9,309 bases of DNA from Methanomicrobiales archaeon (GTDB lineage Archaea > Halobacteriota > Methanomicrobia > Methanomicrobiales > JACTUA01). The stretch spans positions 1-9,309 of the forward strand of contig JAJRCO010000394.1 in the NCBI GenBank assembly GCA_028678905.1, given 5' to 3'. Below the pieces are notes generated by a model. That model was not told where the DNA came from, ran no database searches, and saw only the letters and a list, made by a program, of their open reading frames with translations. Below are positions 6,313-9,309 of this stretch, in pieces. The position numbers and the translations under genes are program-made. Each line of letters starts with the position of its first letter. Positions within the stretch are counted from its first letter, which is position 1.

Positions 6313-6648
6313 GTGAAAAATTCAAACCCAGCTTTCGACGATGAGTATCTCTTTCAGGCAGCCGCGGAAGCGGCGAACGAGGGAGAGAATAATAAAGCTC
6401 TTGAAATTCTTGAAAAGGTGCTATCCACGAATCCAAAGCATGCTATGGCATGGCAAGTAAAAGCAAATTGCCTCGATAGTCTGGGTAAATGTAAGGAAGC
6501 TCTGCAGAGCTATGATGCTGCCATCGATCTGGATCCCTACAATTCTGAGAATTGGTTCAACAAAGGACTCACCTTGAAGAGATTGGGTCTTGAGAGGGAT
6601 TCTCAAACTTGTATGGACATGGCAGTGAAACTTGCACTTGGAGAGTAA
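6313..6648 (+). CDS. Small tetratricopeptide-repeat (TPR) protein
   Basis: A 111-residue protein that is almost all TPR. Three helical hairpins can be aligned: AAEAANEGENNKALEILEKV with NP after it, MAWQVKANCLDSLGKCKEAL with DP after it, and a last unit starting NSENWFNKGLTLKRLG. The spacing (about 34 residues) and the G/A/P positions fit TPR_1/TPR_2. TPR modules hold partners together, so this is probably an adaptor; the partner is not identifiable. Start is GTG at 6313, with GAGGGG (6301-6306) six bases upstream. No signal peptide or membrane helix. It follows the HTH-PAS gene on the same strand after 173 bases that carry their own palindromes and TATA-like box, so it probably has a separate promoter. 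Its base composition is AT-rich like that of the PAS gene. Confidence 0.82.
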   Translation: MKNSNPAFDDEYLFQAAAEAANEGENNKALEILEKVLSTNPKHAMAWQVKANCLDSLGKCKEALQSYDAAIDLDPYNSENWFNKGLTLKRLGLERDSQTCMDMAVKLALGE

Positions 6649-6773
6649 CTTTTCTCCATTCTCCCCTTTTCGATGAAGGATTAGATGGAGGGGATAAAGA
6701 GCATAAGAATTACGTTTACAATTCGGTTTTATCTCTTACTACTAGAGCATGATAGGATCTCAGCAGGAAAATC

Positions 6774-6781
6774 TTTTTTTT
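6774..6781 (+). terminator. T8 tract, likely terminator of the TPR gene
   Basis: A run of eight T on the plus strand, about 125 bases after the TPR stop and followed by AT-rich sequence. It is the only long plus-strand T run before the convergent gene, and archaeal polymerase commonly releases at such tracts. No strong hairpin precedes it. Confidence 0.4.
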
Positions 6782-6829
6782 ATAACTTCATAAAAGCGTA
6801 AAAATGACGCTGCAAGTGATATTTATTGG

Positions 6830-6838
6830 AAAAAAAAA
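6830..6838 (-). terminator. T9 tract on the minus strand, likely end of the fdhA-fdhB-rubrerythrin transcript
   Basis: Nine A on the plus strand (nine T in the minus-strand transcript) lie 30-38 bases after the rubrerythrin stop at 6868. This faces the T8 tract of the convergent TPR gene, giving each side its own terminator in the 219-base intergenic space. Confidence 0.5.
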
Positions 6839-6867
6839 TTCTTTAAATATTTACTTGGGTTGTGGCC

Positions 6868-7323
6868 TCACCATACTTCCGGGAATGCCATATTTGTGTA
6901 GATATCCTCCAGACGAGCTTTATGGCCGCGCTCCATCGAAGCGAGTTCTATGAAAATCTTTTTTTGGTCTGCATCGGTACTACGGCTTGCCAGCTGGGTA
7001 TACATCTGCATCGCTTCAAGCTCTTTCTGTATCGCGATAACCATGCCATCGATCGGCTTCAGGTTGGGAGTGAGATTCGGCGTCTTCAGAGTCTCTGCAA
7101 TCTTGTAGTCCCGGGATGCATCAAATTTCAGGGATTTTGGAGGCTTGGCGAGAAACTCTGTCAAAGTCTCTCGGTGTTTGACCTCCTCCCCGGCAAGCTC
7201 GGCAAAGAGTTTTTTCAATTCGGGATTGCTGACCTTGTCCGCAACACCGCGGTAAAATGTGTAGGATTCTATCTCTCTGTTGATGGCGAGAGATAGTATC
7301 TTCCGGAATCCTTCAGTATCCAT
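6868..7323 (-). CDS. Rubrerythrin/ferritin-like diiron protein (no rubredoxin domain)
   Basis: A 151-residue four-helix-bundle protein. Numbering from ATG 7323, the diiron ligand pattern is visible: E17 (EIESYTFY), E47-x-x-H50 (EEVKH), E101/E103 in KELEAMQMY, and E131-x-x-H134 (ERGH). This is the ExnExxHxnExnExxH arrangement of the rubrerythrin family. There is no C-terminal CxxC rubredoxin-like domain, so it is a short 'erythrin' type. Family members reduce hydrogen peroxide or bind iron. I chose ATG 7323 because GGTGA (7333-7329) lies five bases upstream; in-frame GTGs at 7335 and 7332 are alternatives that add up to four residues. It begins 28 bases after fdhB stops, on the same strand, so it is probably the last gene of the fdh operon and may protect or assist an oxygen-sensitive pathway. 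The plus-strand frame 6862-7296 is a shadow. Confidence 0.88.
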   Translation of the reverse strand: MDTEGFRKILSLAINREIESYTFYRGVADKVSNPELKKLFAELAGEEVKHRETLTEFLAKPPKSLKFDASRDYKIAETLKTPNLTPNLKPIDGMVIAIQKELEAMQMYTQLASRSTDADQKKIFIELASMERGHKARLEDIYTNMAFPEVW

Positions 7324-7351
7324 TTTTTTCACCACTCATCGATTCATTCAC

Positions 7352-8500
7352 TCAATTCTTGTACGCGGGTGTCCCCAGTTTTGATTTAAAGGCATTATCC
7401 TCTTCTACTCTGATTGCATGCGAGAAGAGGGCCAACGGAATGTCCATGGGGCAGAGTTCCTCGCACTGACCGCAATTCACGCAGGTATCAGAAATATGGG
7501 CGAAACGACGGAGATGGAACATCGGATTGGGTGGAACCTCTCCTTCCTTCACCATGAGCGATCCCTTCTTGAGTTCGTCAGAGATGAAACAGACCGGGCA
7601 GTTGATAATGCAGGAGTAGCACTTGATGCACCGGGAGGTCTCCTTGTTGATGGTATCCCAGACACTGGTTCCCAGTTTCGAAAAGTCTCTCTTGCGCCAC
7701 TTATCCCCGAGTTTGAACATCGCGTTCTCGGTTTTGCCGCGAATTTCGACACCTTTTGGATTAGGAGCTTCGGTCGCAAGAGCTCCGGCTGCTACCGCCT
7801 TTGATAGAAGATCCGCTCCCTTTTCGCTGCAGACCTCCACAAAAGTTGCCTTTCCGGCCTTGTCGCCGATAACTCCCCAGTTTCCGCAGGCCAGATCTGC
7901 CTGGCGGGGGATTTTATACTTGCACCGGCGGCAATTGGATCGCCGCCCGTATCCAGCATCCTCCAGCTCGTCCATGGAGATACCTTTGTGACCTCCCTCG
8001 TACTCGATGATGAACTGGCCCTTATCGATCTCTTCCTTATGGACCGTGTCGGGGTCGACCCCGAACTTCTCCTTGATCATCTTCCGAGCCATGATCGGAC
8101 TTACCGAACCACCGCAGTTTACTCCGATCAGGAGGATGTTGTTCAGATTTATCCCGCCACGCTTGGCAAGCTCCAGGACGCCCATCAGATCGCACCCTTT
8201 TACGGTGAGACCGATCTTTTTGTCCTTTGCGCCATCGAGATAGTTTTTCACTATCTTGGAGACGAGAAGGGTTCCGCAATGGAGCGAACCGGCGGTATTT
8301 ATAAGGTTTCTGGGATCGGTAATCACGGTCGGAACGGCGTCATAGAGATCCTGTCCCTTCTTGACCGCGAGCACCGCGTCCACCATCTTGTTCTCCAGGG
8401 CGAATTTGAGGAGACCGGTCACTGCACCGCCACATTCTGCCTTATCCGCCAGTTCCTTGTTGGTGGTCCAGGCGTAGAACATGTCACCTTTTGCTACCAT
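7352..8500 (-). CDS. fdhB: Formate dehydrogenase beta subunit (F420-reducing)
   Basis: A complete 382-residue iron-sulfur flavoprotein of the FrhB/FdhB family. With FdhA it oxidises formate to CO2 and passes electrons to coenzyme F420 in the cytoplasm, and in methanogens it can also feed heterodisulfide reductase. Residues about 20-95 form the FrhB/FdhB N-terminal domain (AECGGAVTGLL, then TAGSLHCGTLL). The central domain holds GVNCGGSVSP (126-135) and the cluster motif NCRRCKYKIPRQADLACG (C190, C193, C205). The C-terminus carries two [4Fe-4S] ferredoxin motifs: C291/C294/C297/C301 (with extra C304) and C340/C343/C346/C350. Start ATG 8500 is preceded by a full GGAGGTGA (8514-8507) lying inside the end of fdhA; fdhA's TAA and this ATG are one base apart, so translation is probably coupled. 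Frames on the plus strand over it are shadows. Confidence 0.95.
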   Translation of the reverse strand: MVAKGDMFYAWTTNKELADKAECGGAVTGLLKFALENKMVDAVLAVKKGQDLYDAVPTVITDPRNLINTAGSLHCGTLLVSKIVKNYLDGAKDKKIGLTVKGCDLMGVLELAKRGGINLNNILLIGVNCGGSVSPIMARKMIKEKFGVDPDTVHKEEIDKGQFIIEYEGGHKGISMDELEDAGYGRRSNCRRCKYKIPRQADLACGNWGVIGDKAGKATFVEVCSEKGADLLSKAVAAGALATEAPNPKGVEIRGKTENAMFKLGDKWRKRDFSKLGTSVWDTINKETSRCIKCYSCIINCPVCFISDELKKGSLMVKEGEVPPNPMFHLRRFAHISDTCVNCGQCEELCPMDIPLALFSHAIRVEEDNAFKSKLGTPAYKN

Positions 8501-8501
8501 G

Positions 8502-9309
8502 TTATTTCACCTCCGGGATCTTCTCGATCCTGACAGCACAGGCCTTGAATTCCGGAATCTTCGCAATTGGATCGAGAGCATTATTGGTAAGGACGTTGGC
8601 CGCACATTCCTTATAGTGGAAGGGCATGAACATGACACCCTTCATGATATCTTTCGTTACCCGGGCAGGTACTTTTACCTCCCCCCTGCGAGTGATGGCC
8701 TTCACCATCTCTTTGTCTTTGATATCGAGCGCCTTCGCGTCCTCCGGGTTTATCTCGATCCAGCCAGTGGGTGCCTCAGACTCCAGATTCTCGGAGCGTC
8801 GGGTCATGGTACCGGTATGCCACTGCCAGATGCAGCGCCCCGTGGTGAGGATGAAGGGGTACGTTGCGTCGGGTACTTCCGCGGCTGGCTTGTAGGGTAC
8901 GGCAAACATGACACCCATCCCATCGGGGTGAGAGAACTTCGCACCGTGCAGGATAGGCGTTCCGGGGTGTTCCACAGTCGGGCAGGGCCAGTGGAGTGCT
9001 TCCGGCTTGTTCAGACGCTTGTAGTTCATCCCGGCGTAGGACGGGGTGAGCTTGGCCATCTCGGTGAAAATGTCCTCCGCGCTGTTCCAGGGGAACTGCT
9101 TCGCATAGCCCATCTTTGCCGCGAGCTCCTTCATGATCTGCCAGTCGAGTTTTGCCTGTCCTGGCGGATTGACCGCCTTTCTCCACATCTGGACACGCCG
9201 CTCGGTGCTGGTCTGGGTTCCGTCCTTCTCCGCGTAGCAGCAGGCTGGCAGCACCACATCCGCAAATCGACCGGTCTCTGTCATGAAGATGTCCTGCACC
9301 ACCAGGAAC
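8502..9309 (-). CDS. fdhA: Formate dehydrogenase alpha subunit, C-terminal part (N-terminus off window)
   Basis: The minus-strand frame stays open to the right edge. The visible 268 residues start FLVVQDIFMTETGRFADVVL, so the apparent GTG start at 9302 is an internal valine and the gene is partial. Its catalytic part (active-site Sec/Cys and [4Fe-4S] site) lies outside the window. Visible are the end of the molybdopterin oxidoreductase domain (FADVVLPACCYAEKDGTQTS, then ERRVQMW and PPGQAKLDW) and the molybdopterin-dinucleotide-binding domain, beginning near fragment residue 150 (YPFILTTGR, WHTGTMTRRS) and ending with NNALDPIAKIPEFK and CAVRIEK. It is the formate-oxidising, molybdenum/tungsten-binding subunit that partners with FdhB. 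The stop TAA (8502-8504) is one base from the fdhB ATG. The operon promoter is outside the window, upstream of this gene. Confidence 0.93.
   Translation of the reverse strand, partial: FLVVQDIFMTETGRFADVVLPACCYAEKDGTQTSTERRVQMWRKAVNPPGQAKLDWQIMKELAAKMGYAKQFPWNSAEDIFTEMAKLTPSYAGMNYKRLNKPEALHWPCPTVEHPGTPILHGAKFSHPDGMGVMFAVPYKPAAEVPDATYPFILTTGRCIWQWHTGTMTRRSENLESEAPTGWIEINPEDAKALDIKDKEMVKAITRRGEVKVPARVTKDIMKGVMFMPFHYKECAANVLTNNALDPIAKIPEFKACAVRIEKIPEVK
8507..8514 (-). promoter_or_regulatory. Full-length Shine-Dalgarno for fdhB inside fdhA
   Basis: GGAGGTGA on the minus strand is complementary to the whole archaeal 16S 3' end core and sits six bases before the fdhB ATG. It also encodes the final codons of fdhA, so the two genes are physically locked together. 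This decides the fdhB start. Confidence 0.75.

Noticed and set aside
6661..6697. Hairpin terminator from TCTCCCC and GGAGGGGA after the TPR gene
   Set aside because: The arms are short, the loop is about 20 bases and no T tract follows; the T8 at 6774-6781 is a better candidate.
7988..8533. 181-residue plus-strand open frame
   Set aside because: Exact antisense of fdhB, whose cysteine motifs and ribosome site leave no doubt about the coding strand.
9302..9309. GTG near 9302 as the true start of a 266-residue FdhA-like protein
   Set aside because: The frame continues upstream to the window edge with conserved FdhA sequence (FLVVQDIF); the GTG is an internal valine.
1..9309. CRISPR arrays, tRNA/rRNA, transposases, integrases, toxin-antitoxin pairs
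   Set aside because: I looked on both strands and saw no regularly spaced repeats, cloverleaf-like genes or recognisable mobile-element or toxin proteins.

Overview
The window reads as part of a methanogenic archaeon chromosome, most likely Methanomicrobiales (Methanoregula or Methanospirillum-like). The strongest pointer is the right-hand end: the C-terminal part of a molybdopterin formate dehydrogenase alpha subunit (fdhA), followed directly by a complete F420-linked beta subunit (fdhB). Several starts lack a Shine-Dalgarno (SD) site but have an AT-rich box about 25-30 bases upstream. T-rich tracts without strong hairpins follow some genes. An HTH-plus-PAS regulator with no kinase domain is also typical of these organisms. 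The genus assignment is inference; no database was consulted.

Layout. 1-908 (minus): N-terminal 302 residues of a multi-membrane-span GT39-like glycosyltransferase that runs off the left edge. 1053-1865 (plus): a small flavin-type split-barrel (PNPOx-like) protein, then a DUF3303-like small protein of unknown function. 2031-2303 and 2374-2748 (plus): two small membrane proteins, one glycine-rich and one DUF5658-like. 2850-3867 (minus): two adjacent decayed genes, a small four-helix membrane protein broken by several frameshifts and the C-terminal end of a MacB/FtsX-type ABC transporter permease. 3868-4174 holds no gene but contains a hairpin and a probable promoter. 4175-6139 (plus): a 654-residue sensor-regulator with an N-terminal winged HTH and four PAS domains. 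6140-6312 is a palindrome-rich intergenic region before a 111-residue TPR protein (6313-6648). 6649-6867 carries facing T-tract terminators between convergent genes. 6868-9309 (minus): fdhA, fdhB and a rubrerythrin-like diiron protein, read in that order with almost no spacing.

How the genes fit together. The clearest unit is fdhA-fdhB-rubrerythrin: formate oxidation to CO2 with transfer of electrons to F420, followed by a ferritin-like protein that may protect the oxygen-sensitive enzyme or handle peroxide. The HTH-4xPAS protein and the TPR protein form an AT-rich block. Short related palindromes lie upstream of both genes, so a shared or self-regulating circuit is possible but unproven. The middle of the window (2.8-3.9 kb) is a graveyard of membrane-protein genes, suggesting an accessory, fast-evolving segment between metabolic core genes.

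I found no CRISPR array, tRNA, rRNA, transposase or integrase. The least ordinary features are the kinase-less multi-PAS DNA-binding sensor with a hydrophobic C-terminal tail, and the palindrome elements that flank it.
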